Source: Rhizoctonia solani
Taxonomy: Eukaryota > Basidiomycota > Agaricomycetes > Cantharellales > Ceratobasidiaceae
Reading direction: 5' to 3'
Assembly (NCBI RefSeq): GCF_016906535.1
Contig: NC_057384.1
Coordinates: 372,001-436,000 of the forward strand
DNA length: 64,000 nt
Part shown: piece after piece, positions 23,739 through 34,999 of the stretch
How the letters are laid out: each line of letters begins with the position of its first letter
How positions within the stretch are numbered: position 1 is the stretch's first letter
The notes under the pieces: model-generated
Seen by the model: only the letters and a program-made list of their open reading frames with translations
Told to the model about the DNA's origin: nothing
The model's database searches: none
Program-made: the position numbers and the translations under genes

Positions 23739-25013
23739 ATGAACACTATATTGATTCTCTCCGACTTGCTCTGTCTAGCGATTGGGATTAGTATCGATAA
23801 CCATGATCGATTCACAGTTGCTATCTCGGGTGACGACATGCTCTTCCATGGCTCCTTCGAGGTTGGAGAATCTTTCTCTGTGAACGTTAATTTATCTGGG
23901 TCTCCGACATCACATTTAAAAACCGGCCTATTTTGGTCCACTCTGACAGCCGAAGGTACAGACGCGTTAAAATTAGCGAACACTGTTTTTGCGGCACTAA
24001 AAAATTCAAGCGGTAAGTATGAGGAAGTCCATCAACGATATCTTGTCTCTCATTTCATTGCCTTAACTGAAATCACAGACGCTTTATCTTCCTCATTTAG
24101 TTCCTGCGTTGTAGCATCGCCCCTGGCACTGTCTTCATCACAAAAGGATTTAATTGCCTCGGTCTCCAAGGAGGTGTTCGGCTGCGTAGATGATTCCCTT
24201 GTGATTCGAGAGTACGCTGCTATTATCTACGCACTGGATATCGACTCCAGCGAAATCGAGGATGTATCGATTGTGCTTCTTGCCCCCAACAAGTTCACAT
24301 ATATTCTAGGAGAGGATTATTCTACCACCGTCGTTATTGACACTTTCCCACCTCCCTTGGACTTGGATCTCGTGGTTTCCAAGTACGATGTGAAGGAAAT
24401 CATAGTGGCCCGGGACTCAGACGAACCAGAGCTTGGGCAAACCTATGGAGCAAACAAGATCCCCATCCGATACGAATCTGATGATATCATCGCTCGAGGA
24501 GCCTTGATTGTAGCAGAGAACGCATTACCAGTCCCGCCTGTTTCACTCCTTTCTCTTCCACTAGGAGTTGCGCTCCATGGAGCTATATCGCACCCTGTCA
24601 TCCCGATGTTCGCAGTCCTTCCTCAGCACGTCAAGCTTAACTTGACAACAGTTCATCACAACCAACGGGCCGCACTTATCGAACTTTGGGAAGGCCCGCG
24701 GGCTCGTGCGACAGATAATCTCTTCCTCACCAAACTGCGTCTCGAGGACATTCCACCTGCCCCAGCAGGAACTGTATTGATAGAAGTTACAATATCTGTA
24801 GAAGATTATCCAAACAGGGTCAGAGTCGAAGCGGTCGAGGTCACATCTGGAAAGAAAGTTTCAACGCTGGTACAAAGAGATGAGCCTGTCTATGCTGAAG
24901 GAGTACTCGATGAATACCAGGCCGCAAAAGAAAGGTTCGCCGAGGAAGATGCGAAGCTTAGAGAGAACTGGAACAAAAATCTTCCTCATCAAACTCAGGT
25001 ATGGTCACTTTGA
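23739..25013 (+). CDS. Degenerate Hsp70-like protein
   Basis: A single 424-codon frame without breaks. The second half aligns by eye with the Hsp70 substrate-binding domain: LPLGVALHGAISHP, a polar beta-sandwich, LRLEDIPPAPAGTVLIEVT and VEVTSGKK, then a helical end with LDEYQAAKERFAEEDAKL. The first half echoes the nucleotide-binding domain in a reduced form: AIGISIDN at the normal IGIDLGTT position, SPLALSSSQKDLIASVSKEV..REYAAIIYALD at the PAYFNDSQRQATKDA..EPTAAALAYGLD position, and DIIARGALIVAE at the AVARGAA position. The phosphate-binding glycine loops are lost, and roughly 200 residues are missing compared with a normal ATPase domain. It therefore probably cannot hydrolyse ATP. It may be a non-canonical Hsp70 (Ssz1-like or another divergent group). 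A donor-like gtatgg just before the stop could join a further exon near 25100. Confidence 0.7.
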   Translation: MNTILILSDLLCLAIGISIDNHDRFTVAISGDDMLFHGSFEVGESFSVNVNLSGSPTSHLKTGLFWSTLTAEGTDALKLANTVFAALKNSSGKYEEVHQRYLVSHFIALTEITDALSSSFSSCVVASPLALSSSQKDLIASVSKEVFGCVDDSLVIREYAAIIYALDIDSSEIEDVSIVLLAPNKFTYILGEDYSTTVVIDTFPPPLDLDLVVSKYDVKEIIVARDSDEPELGQTYGANKIPIRYESDDIIARGALIVAENALPVPPVSLLSLPLGVALHGAISHPVIPMFAVLPQHVKLNLTTVHHNQRAALIELWEGPRARATDNLFLTKLRLEDIPPAPAGTVLIEVTISVEDYPNRVRVEAVEVTSGKKVSTLVQRDEPVYAEGVLDEYQAAKERFAEEDAKLRENWNKNLPHQTQVWSL

Positions 25014-27057
25014 TGTACTATTGACTTGAATTGACGCCTCGAATCTGGTTGTATGAAGCCAAACGATGCCGTTCAACTGGTTTTCAATCGGCCAGCGAGA
25101 CATGAAGAATTATAGTAACTCACATTGCCTACGCCAGGGTATGAACATATTGAATACTCTTGTAAAATAAAATGATTTGTCCATGCGCGGTGCATAAGAG
25201 TTTGGCGGCAATACCTTTCTCATATAAACATTTAAACCGACAACCTCCTTTTCCAAAACAGAGACGTGAGCAATAAGTATGCCAAAAAACACGCAAATAA
25301 GAGAGCACCCGTTTTGGGGTCATAGCTGACTTTGGTGATGCAAGCCAAAATTGATTTGATGTGCGTTTGGTGGTCAGCTCCTGGCATCCATATTAATCAA
25401 GTGATACGAAATAAGCATACCAAAACTCGGCCAACTCAACCCTACATATCTCTACATGCCCCCATCAAGTTTCCAACTATTGGGGCTGAGCGTACAAGGA
25501 GGGTCCTCGTCTCCTGGTGCAGTGGAACATGTTAGCGGACAAAGTCAGTAGGTAAAACTTGAATGGATGTAACTCTTTCAATTGGTAGGTAGTGGCAATA
25601 TGTGCATCCTAGTTGCGCTGGATATTATATCGTATGATATCACCATCACCGCTTGATAGAAAATAATCAAATGGGCCAGCTATTTATTCTATCGACCTGT
25701 ACCATATATACCCAACTGGAATGACACTAGTGTGCCCAGTTTATTTGCATCCATCTATGCGACTATATCGTCATAGGCTAAGTGTTCATGTTTTTTTTAG
25801 ACCCAGTAAGAACATTGATCTCAATAGGTGGCTCGCCACGCTTCCCAATCTAAAGATCTGTTATCTTAACTTATAGGAGCAACGGGACGGCGACCACGGT
25901 AGGATTATAGAGGTTTGGAGTTAGACAACGTCAACGCATCTCAGAACAAAGTGGCTACATTGTCAAACTACATCACTATTTCGGGCTCGTTCCTCAGCGA
26001 ATGTCGCACGACCTCATGCCAGAGACCCTGACCTAAACTGTCCGAAGGGGCAAATTGTTCATTCTATAAGATACGTATCGCCTTCACTGCCAATTCCACG
26101 TTTTTCAAACCCAATGATGTTCCCCAGAAGAAGTATGGTAAGCCTCTGATCTCTCAGCTAGAACGAACAGACTTGTGCAGGAGTTTGGTGTGTGTAATCG
26201 TAATGGTCCATGTAATCTCGTACAACCCTGGTCACAACTACCCTATGGCACGTGATAGCGACTATAAGCCGTGTCCCTCGATCTCATCGGAGCAGCTCGG
26301 CTAATCGACACACTCCCCAAAATGCACTTCTCGTAGCAGGCGATCCGGGAATTGACTTGAACTAGTGACCAGCGCCTGGTCTGGACTTATGGCATGTCAA
26401 TGACTACACATCTCGACATCTCGACATATGAGTCGGACATTTGACATCCAGAAACCGAAATGACTTTGTGTCCTAAAACGCGTTGGCTGGGATGACGATG
26501 TTGGCCCATCAGGCACGTCAATCTATGGCTGATGGCTCAGATCATTTGGTAGGATTGCAGGTGTACCGGAACGTAACATGCCCAAATACACTAGCACTTA
26601 TCTGAGACCTCGAGTTCTTCCGAAACCCGGTTTGGAAATTGTGTATATTTATTCGGCACAAATATCACTCTTTTCGTACTAGCGAACCCATGAGGGCTGA
26701 CACTAGGCTCGATCTTCCTTCACTCACCCTCGAAACCCGGATACTCGAATTATTCGTTAAGGTGAACAAAGCCTGTCGCCTCTCCATGTCTTCTGCCTCA
26801 CGTATGAATTCAAAGAACCGGCGGAAGAGCCAAAATAATTTGTTGGCTCAAGGTGTATTAGCGAGGAAAATGTTTCCTTTGTGTTGTCGGTGCTATCTCG
26901 TGCACCGATAGGAGATGGAGAGTATAAGATGAGAGGGTGAACTCTCCGGTTCAGCAAGATAGTATCAAGCAATCTACCTGACTTCAACCTCTCATCCACA
27001 TACCTACTCACTACTCACCCACCCGCACATTCATTAATCTATACTTTATCTCCAAAA
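25014..27057. other. Long intergenic region upstream of the pheromone gene
   Basis: No conserved coding signal was found on either strand. Open frames are under 91 codons. CT-rich sequence at about 26970-27055 immediately precedes the pheromone ATG, as is common for strongly expressed fungal genes. A small tandem acatctcg repeat occurs near 26407-26420. Confidence 0.4.
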
Positions 27058-27180
27058 ATGGATTTCGTCTTCACCCTTGCATATATCCTCCCCTTCGCTC
27101 CCTCCACCGGAGCAGTTGAGGATCCCGAACACGATGCTCCCAAGGATTATGAGAGCTATAACTACTGTGTTGTTGCGTAA
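27058..27180 (+). CDS. CaaX-type mating lipopeptide pheromone precursor
   Basis: A 40-codon gene. The product starts MDFVFTLAYILPF and ends NYCVVA directly before TAA. The C-terminal Cys-Val-Val-Ala is a farnesylation CaaX box. In basidiomycete mating systems such short precursors are farnesylated, cut and methylated at the C-terminus, trimmed at a charged pair (here EH at residues 24-25) and exported to activate a STE3-type receptor. The predicted mature part after EH would be about 12 residues ending in the lipidated Cys. Length, acidic middle, aromatic residues before the Cys and the CaaX ending all fit the family. No STE3-like receptor is seen nearby in the window. The main alternative is a chance ORF. 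Confidence 0.7.
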   Translation: MDFVFTLAYILPFAPSTGAVEDPEHDAPKDYESYNYCVVA

Positions 27181-29348
27181 TCTATACGCACCGGAATTCA
27201 GTGTCTTTCACCGTAGGTTTACTTGTCCTATCTAGCGCATACAGTCACTAATCCTTACTCTAGAGGCAAACCTATAGGCATTCCCACCATTCTCTGCTGC
27301 TATTGATTTGGACTCTTTTTCGTTCTTTTCTCCTTCTGTTGCAGTGCCGTGTGTGCTAGTCACTCCGGTACTAAGGCCATGTAAGACTCTCAGACTTGTA
27401 TTTTGTTGGTCTCTTGCGCCAGTACACGAAGCTTTGGAGTTGTTTATATCTCATATCAGAGCCGAGAGCCTGGATCTTAACTTGGCACTTCCAAGAAACC
27501 CTAAAGAGGCATCGCTATGATTCCGGCGCAGACCCTCATCTTTGAAGGGGTATGCCATATAGGGTGACCATTCAACTAGCATCAAGTTGTTGGCCAGATT
27601 AGGAAGTACCATCTTAGGTATGACTAAGTAAGGACGTTCTACATAAAGCAGGGTGCTTTATGGTATGCTTCGCCTACCCAGGCTTCAAGTCGTCCGCAAA
27701 ACTCGGTACAAGGCATAAGCTTTAGTGCTGGCTACCAAAGGCTACCTATTTCAGTACTGAGGTGCGATTGACTCGGGAATTGAATGAACCTCTATGCACA
27801 TACCAAATTGATCGTTTGAATTTCAAGCTAACTGGGTGCTCGTATACGTTATAGCTATGTATATTATGAGCGCGGCGTAGAGGGAATTAATCAACTAAAT
27901 TGTAACATGCTTTGAATACGACGTATTCAAGTTGCTCGAATTCAACTATCGAAAACTCGCAGCTATGTTTGCTTGAATGGGGATGGCTCTTGGCACGCTC
28001 TTCTTCAAGTTAATCATGTCAACATAGTACGAATTCGACGATGTGCACCGTGATGAACACTCTGTGCTGGCACGCAATTGACGGTCCCTTCTCTCCTCCC
28101 CAATTCCTATACGGTTAGCTATGGTATTTGGTCCCGCCCAGCTTCGCGCCCAGTACATTTACGTTAACCTTACCAGCTAGGTCAGAGTGAAGTACCCTCA
28201 TAAGTGCCCCTGATGAGTGCTTTCTTCATTATGTCTGCTCGTATCAAGCACCTGAGCCCCCAATTCCCACACAACCGGGTTCTCTGAGCATCTTTCGCCA
28301 GTGTGGATCCAAAATTTCGTAAGGGGGACAGAAGCTCCATAGGTGTGTCTACGATTGTCCGATGTTCTCGACCAGACGAAAATAATGCCGTTTGGTTGGG
28401 CGTTACGTGTCGGCGCAACTCGGATTTGGTCGGAGTCCCACATATAGAACACGTGACTCTTTTCTACATACATACCATGTTATCCTACTTTGCTCTCTCG
28501 CTTTACGGTTTCGAATGCGTTCATCATCATCATCACGCGCTAACACTACACTATAAATTCGCTTCTCCCCTGAGACTTTGTCCACCCTGGCCGTTCTTGG
28601 TTACTGTTCCTCAAAGCTACTGATGGGCGCCTTTTCTGCATCGGGCCCTCGTCTCACGTATGAGCGTATAAATGCTCTATATCTATGACCATTCATACAT
28701 AGGCCAAGCAAGATACTTATATCTAGAGAATGTATCCTGGCATTGGTTGTTGGGGCGTTTGGGCAAGCGATGTACAATTCGAGTCTGTGAGGACCCCAAT
28801 ACGCCGGATCGGATTTATGTATCATAAGTCTGCCCCAACAGCTCGTAGGAAGTCCATGTAAGTTCTACTCAAGGATTTCGACCAGATACTGTAATTGAGC
28901 CAGGAGCCCAGGGCTTGGCATATGCATGTGTGATTATGTTATTGAGTGTCACAGCCACATGTGCTATCATCTGTGTGTCCGGTTTGCTCTCCACCATATC
29001 GGAAGACGAGATACGCGTTCAGCTATGGGGTATAATCGATAACTGGACTGTTCTCATTCGATACCAGCAACTAAGAGATATGATTGTCTGAGTGTTGTGA
29101 TCGTTGCTTGGTTAGCTGATTTCCGGGGCCGGGCGGGGTCGGCCAGACTGTAATTCAACTGGGAAACTGGAATGACAGGTGGACCACGACTCAAGCTTAC
29201 TTCAATACTCGATATTCGGTACAAACAAGACGGCCGAACTTCCATTTGACGTCTTATCAGCGCCTCGTTCCCATCATATAACACGCTGTTTTTCCTTGCC
29301 AGCACACGTAACTCGCAACTGGTTTGTACTTTCTCACACCGAACAACC
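27181..29348. other. Intergenic region with no supported gene
   Basis: I looked for a STE3-like seven-helix receptor near the pheromone gene and did not find one. An intron-like ctgttgcag acceptor near 27340 and a gtaaga donor near 27380 occur in a 70-codon frame without domain signal. A short (cat)n run sits at 28523-28536. The last 150 bases should hold the guanine deaminase promoter. Confidence 0.4.
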
Positions 29349-31111
29349 ATGCCTACCCACCGTTTGTTTCACGGTTCTGTCATTACCCCTGTGTCTGTGC
29401 ACAAAACTGAGTTCTGGCCCCAAGCGTTGCTCTGTGTGAACTCAGCCGGAATTATTGAATGGATCGTGTCCGACGTCAAGTCTTCGCAACTCCAAACCGT
29501 GGCGCTCGAAAAGGGTCTTGTATTGGATGATTCGGTTGAAATTTACGAGCTCAGACATGGGGAATGGCTCATGCCTGGATTTATCGATACCCACACAGTA
29601 AGTCACACGACGCGTATCCTTATCCCGGAGATTGATCATGTTACACGTAGCACGCGCCTCAATTCCCCAATATCGGAATGTAGTCTGATAATCATGATAT
29701 CTTGACCATAAAATGACAGTATTTCATAGCGGAGGACAGTATGAGCTTCTTGAATGGCTCAATAACGTGACATTTCCGACCGAATCGCGTTTCCACGACA
29801 CCACTTTCGCCGAGCGCGTATACTCTGCTGTGGTTGACCGCGTCTTAAATTCTGGTGTGCGTACTCTCAACGTATATTTTCTCACATTATATTGAATCTG
29901 TCTCGTTAGACAACCACTTGCTGCTATTATGGTACTCTGCACCTTGAAGCTACCCAGGTACTCGCCAAGCTTACGCACGACAAGGGGCAGCGAGCGTTTG
30001 TTGGGGTGAGTGCGAGTAGTATCCTATCTGTCCGTAAAACTTAGCGCGATACGGTAGAAATGCAATATGAATCGCGAATCAGGAAAATATCAAGAAGACT
30101 CGACCTCGCAATCCATTGAAAACACCAAGAAGCTTATCTCCTACATCCGAGCACTTTCACCCAATTCTGCACCTCTTGTTCATCCAATCTCACCCCCCGT
30201 TTTGCAATTTCTTGCACTGGTGACCTACTAGATTCACTTGGAGACATGGTCAAAGCAGACCCTACACTTGCAATCCAAACACACATATCCGAAAACCTTG
30301 GAGAGATTGATTTCACCCTGAAACTGTTCCCTAAAGCCTCCACCTACACTGATGTTTACAAACGTGCTGGTCTTTTAACGGATCGGACGATTCTGGCTCA
30401 CGCTGTGCATCTTTCGAACGACGAGATGGAGGAAATCAAGAGTTGTGGATCTGGGATTAGTCATTGCCCTACGAGTAACTTTTACTTGAACAGTGGAGTT
30501 GCGAGGGTTGGAGAAATGCTTGACCGAGGACTGAAGGTAAATTTGTCTTTTATAGTTTCAATTATCCTGATTTAACCTGGTTTGGATTTTATAGGTCGGT
30601 CTGGGCACGGATTGCTCGGTGGCTTTTCGCCTTCAATGCTAACTGCAGTCCGGGATGCGGAATCGCATCCAAAGTGATTGGAATGACCTCTGTTGGGTCA
30701 TTGCCAGTCCTTACGCCAAATCGACTCTCACTAACGGTAAAGCCGGCGCTGCGAGAACGGACAAGCCACAACGTGCAATGGCATCGTACACCCAAGCTAG
30801 CCGAAAACCCTCTGTCCGCTCTCCTCCACCTTTCGACTCTTGGTGGTGCACAGCTATGCAACCTGGAACAAACCACCGGGTCTCTCGAAGCCGGAAAGGA
30901 ATTCGATGCGGTATTGGTGAGCGTGCGTCCCGAGACTGGGAATGCGAACGTCTGGGCGAATTTGCCAGCTGGGGTGAATAGCAGTGCTGGAGAAGAAATG
31001 CCAGCCGATTCGCTCGAAGCGTTGTTAGAAAAGTTCTTCTTTTGCGGGAGTGATAGGAATGTGCGCAGGGTCTGGGTCAGAGGTCGTTTAGTTGGTGGGG
31101 TTGAGAAATGA
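29349..31111 (+). CDS. GUD1: Guanine deaminase (amidohydrolase)
   Basis: Converts guanine to xanthine in purine salvage; cytosolic zinc enzyme. Exons: 29349-29597, 29651-29689, 29730-29856, 29910-30005, then from about 30058 onward with one more intron ending near 30595. The zinc motif GFIDTHT|HAPQF is split by the first intron. Further signatures are IGIGGQYELLEWL, SGTTTCCYYGTLH, AIQTHISENLGEIDF, ILAHAVHLSNDE, GSGISHCPTSNFYLNSG and VGLGTDCS. The C-terminus LGGAQLCNLEQTTGSLEAG precedes the stop at 31109. Three frame changes are needed to keep the family sequence: 30187-30194 (atctcacc), 30616-30620 (ctcggt) and 30658-30661 (gcggaa). Each fits one missing base. Apart from these the gene is complete. 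Confidence 0.9.
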
Positions 31112-31737
31112 GGCAAGGTTGGGATTGGGATTGACTTGACTATAACTTTGAGAGGTTTCAAACAGGACTTTTTGTAATTCATTTATACAGAACTAATCGA
31201 ACCAACTTGAATTTCGAATGCTGATGTGACTTAGTGGGCCTGTGTTGAGCCGATAATCATATGCCACTAGCAATAACAAACAGTAAACATGATATCTAGC
31301 AAAACAATGGCGGCGCGATGTGGGACTTGGGGGGCATCTTGTCCTATTTGATATACCAGAATCATCTGTGATGGAACACAAGTGGGCCTTTGCTCAGTCC
31401 ATCGCCGATTATGCGTGCATTAGTGAACCACTTGGATCCTGCCCATCTCATCTTTAAGCATAATTATACCGTCTGGCACTGCTGGGTAGCCCGACGTGTA
31501 GTTGTTAGATGTGGTCGGATGTGATATCAACTATATGCGTATACTGAAGCCCAGAGCTGTACCATCATGTGATAGCCGGTTAAATTTGGCTTGTAGGTAG
31601 CCCTCAAAGATTTCGGCCTCTTGGTTTTAGCTAAGGATAGATCATCACAATCGGTGCATTCATATTGACATAGAAATAAATCGTTGATTGACCTTTAATA
31701 ACGTTCATTTATGCACATTGTCCAAACGCCTTGATCA
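31112..31737. other. Intergenic between convergent guanine deaminase and chitinase genes
   Basis: This stretch of about 630 bases carries no coding signal and presumably contains both 3' ends. Confidence 0.5.
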
Positions 31738-34376
31738 TCAGTTGTGACTGCCCACAGAAAAAGCTCTCCTCAGTTCCCCATCCGGGTCCAAGGCACGGTC
31801 TACTCCTCGTTCCCCCTCCGACCCGCATGTCACTGTGGCCTTTTTGCCAGCTTCTGTTCTCGGCCATACGCCATCTGCCGGGCAGTCTGAAGATGAGGGC
31901 AATTGCGCAAGTGATTTGCCCAAGACAGAGGACAGCAAGTTGTTGTTTATGTCGAGGTCGGTCGCCCAGATTAGCACTCCAGGCATGGCACGCTTGAGCA
32001 CAAAGTCGAGTTTCTTTGCGATGTATCCGGGTTCTCGTATCCGATCCACTGATTGTCGTACTTGAGCGTCATGGTCTGGCTGGTAGCGTTGTACTCGGGC
32101 TTGAGACCTCGTGACTTGATGAGGTGGTTGATTTCACCGCTGGAGTATCAATAAAATCGGTGAGTGATTGTGTTTTATTCGTCGGGGTGGTAGACTGACT
32201 ATGAGAGGAAGCCCTCGCCCTTTGTGCAAGGACCTGGGGTTCCAGGGCCGGACATTGGACACCCACCAACATTACAAGATGGGTTGGCGAGCGTAAACGA
32301 ACGTCCGTAGAAGCTGGTAACGCTATCAGCACTTCGATGACCGACCGAGTCAAATGGTTAGAACGTACCCGATTCCAAGGTTAATCTTACCCATCCTCAC
32401 ACCTGCTTTCAGCATCATATTGACCGCTTGGTTGACCTCAGGGATGGCGGTGTGTGGCAGAACGCCAGTGTTGAATTTAATGTCCCAGGATCCGTGGATA
32501 TCCTGCGACCAAGTAAGTTCTGGCGTTCGCTTACTATCGTCCAATGATACTCACATAGGTCATGAGGTTGATCCAATCGGTGTATTCTTGCAATCCTTGA
32601 TCGGGAATTGTTGGAGGTACCTATTTAGACGTTATTTCTTATGGTCCAGCTTGAATGTGGAACAATACATACCAGTACGACGCCGGGGCGTGAAGCTGAC
32701 CTCGACTCGTTTGCCAGATGCCTTGATGGCGGCTTGCAGCTCCTTCATAAGCAGAGGAAGTTCTTGCCGTCCGCTTCGACACCTCCGCGCTCAGTGCCAG
32801 GGTATTCTTTTTTGAGGTGGTAAGTATAGAGTATAAACATAAGAGTTTACTCAAGAACTAACCCCAATCCTATGAAGATATACATCAGTGATAAAATACT
32901 AGCGAAGCCATAGCACGACTCACAATATCAATACCATCAAAGCCGTATGACGACAGTTGATGAGTACATTCTTGATAAATGCTGCGCGACTGGATGAAGT
33001 ACGAGCCATTGTCGAGAAAATGTCTTGATACGGTGGATCCTGGCCTCAGGTAAGGGTTTGTCACTTGAGCTATGTTCAAGCACTTACATTAAATGCCCAG
33101 CCGCCGACGGCCCACATTGTCTTGAGGTTCGGATTCTGCTTCTTCAACCCTTGCAGCTCCTTGATGAGTTCATCATCATCGCTCTGGTGGTGGTGAGTTT
33201 CCAGTCGCCGCGAGAAATGTACGCAAAGGAGTAGACGATGTGAGTAAACGAGAAAGGGTCCAAGTCACGTGGACGCTGAGCCGGGAGAACAGTGTTGGGG
33301 ACACCATCACAGCTACGGTGGCAGCCCCTAGAAAGCAGGTAGAAAAGCACTTGAGACTCTATAATAACATACAGTTACTATAATAGCCGATGATGTTTCG
33401 TCCGGGATTGGCTATATTCATTGGTCAGTTATCGCTTTCCGATAGAGGACCGGGAAATAGAACGCACCAGTAGCCTTGCCGACATTGTCAAATTCACTTA
33501 GCAGCTTGCAATTGCTCTGGCATCCGGTACCAGGCGCACCGGTCTTGTTAACAGTGCAGAAGTCCTCGGTGATGCCGCAGTAACCCCACCTAGGAAAAAT
33601 GTAAGCCGGGCCGAGATCGGAACAATGATCGGACCTACTTTCCACAACAGCCATTCAAGGGACATTCTTATTACCGGGACTTTCGAGCCCACGGAATGGC
33701 TAGGCCGGCTCCAGTAAGTACCAATAGTTCGGAGGAGAAGTTCAAGGGCCTACAGCTATTGGTTTTTGGGAGTGGGGGTGTACCTGTAGACCCGCAGATA
33801 CGCATGCCGGGTTGAAGTCCACCACACCCGGTCCACCTGACATAACCGAAAAGTAAATAAGACAGTTATAGTCTAACTGAATCACTGACCTCCAAGTCTT
33901 CTGATTCCACTTGTTGATCTCATCCATAGTGATATCATATGTTGCTGAGACACCAGTACATGTAGTGCCATCGACAACGTCATCGCATAACAAGACCCAT
34001 CCGCATTCTGAGAAGGTCGGCTGTATCCTCATTCTGTGAGGATCTATACTGCACGGAGGAATACGAGTAATCACTAACCGTGAAGGCAAGGTCCCCGAGG
34101 AGCAACAAACCCATTGACCAGGAGCGAGCTTAGAGCAATCGAGCTTGGAGTTGTACTTGGTGAAATCCGCTGCGGAGATCCCACATTTGCTAGCAAGAGT
34201 CCCGCATCCATCGCCAGATTCACAGTGCGAGTCTTGCAGTCCGCGCGGGCATGATGTGGGGATGGAACGCAGCTAGATAGGTCACGATCAGTAAGTCATA
34301 GTAGCGAAATGATACTCAAAGGCGTACCATGGACGGGGAGCAATAGTGCCACAGCAAATACAGCGAGTGCGTTCAT
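31738..34376 (-). CDS. Secreted chitinase, LysM(2)-CBM18-GH18 (subgroup C-like)
   Basis: It hydrolyses chitin outside the cell. The start at 34376 gives the signal peptide MNALAVFAVALLLPVHG. Then come a LysM domain (GDGCGTLASKCGISAADFT..KLAPGQWVCC), a second LysM (GTTCTGVSATYDITMDEI..GLQPGMRICG, about 34000-33785), a CBM18 chitin-recognition domain (GCCGKWGYCGITEDFC, about 33640-33550), and the GH18 domain. GH18 landmarks are TMWAVGGWAF, YGFDGIDI|DW|EYPG (catalytic acid Glu), IHGSWD, and WATDLDI near the end. The catalytic motif is split around a 7-base exon at 32863-32869. Short introns are numerous. Single-base frame changes are needed near 33670, 32757 and 32695. The architecture matches the killer-toxin-like subgroup C chitinases of fungi. 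It is transcribed away from the LysM-peptidase gene at 35000. Confidence 0.9.
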
Positions 34377-34999
34377 CTTGCCTAGATGAGCGAGGGTTGC
34401 CGACTATTTCGCAACTCGGTCCGTCTTATTATCGACTCTGTCCAGCCCCTGAAATTATCCATAGTAGGTGAACGAAAGATCACCCGGTCAGTCCCCGACC
34501 TGGCCTGAAATTTCCGCTCATACTTCGGCTAATAGCTTGGCATCACTCGATCACTCGGTTATCGAGTTTATCATATAACCAGCAATTGTCTTGGAAGCAG
34601 ATGGTGCCTATAAGATGCTCCCTTCGGAGTCTATTTACGACTTCGGTACACGTTTTTCATGCTTCGTGAGCGCTTTGGGGGCGGATCAGATTCGAGACAC
34701 CGGTAAAACTTTCCGACCGTGGTTCCGGGCGGTGTCCTGACCGATCATAAATCTGGCATCCACGCTTCTTCGTCTGATGGCGGCGGTGCCACCCAGCAAA
34801 ATTACGGACTGGGTTGCATTTATTGGCTCTTGCCCAAGTTTTCTCGCGCGCCGAGCCGGCTAGACGATCATGACAATGTGGGCGCACTCGGGGCACTCGG
34901 GCTGCATTTCTTCGTAGATCTGATAACACTATTATGCGTATTTGGGATGCATGATTTATAGCTGTGCTCGAATATGGGGTTTTCCTTAGAGCTCTCGCC
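34377..34999. promoter_or_regulatory. Divergent intergenic region between chitinase and LysM-peptidase genes
   Basis: These 623 bases separate two divergently transcribed genes that both carry chitin-binding LysM domains, so shared control is plausible. It holds no supportable gene. An 80-codon plus-strand frame at 34719-34961 and a minus frame over it are taken as chance. Confidence 0.5.

Noticed and set aside
27308..27520. Possible STE3 receptor fragment next to the pheromone gene
   Set aside because: The 70-codon frame lacks the seven-helix pattern and receptor motifs.
30589..31182. 197-codon minus-strand ORF
   Set aside because: Antisense shadow of the guanine deaminase C-terminus.
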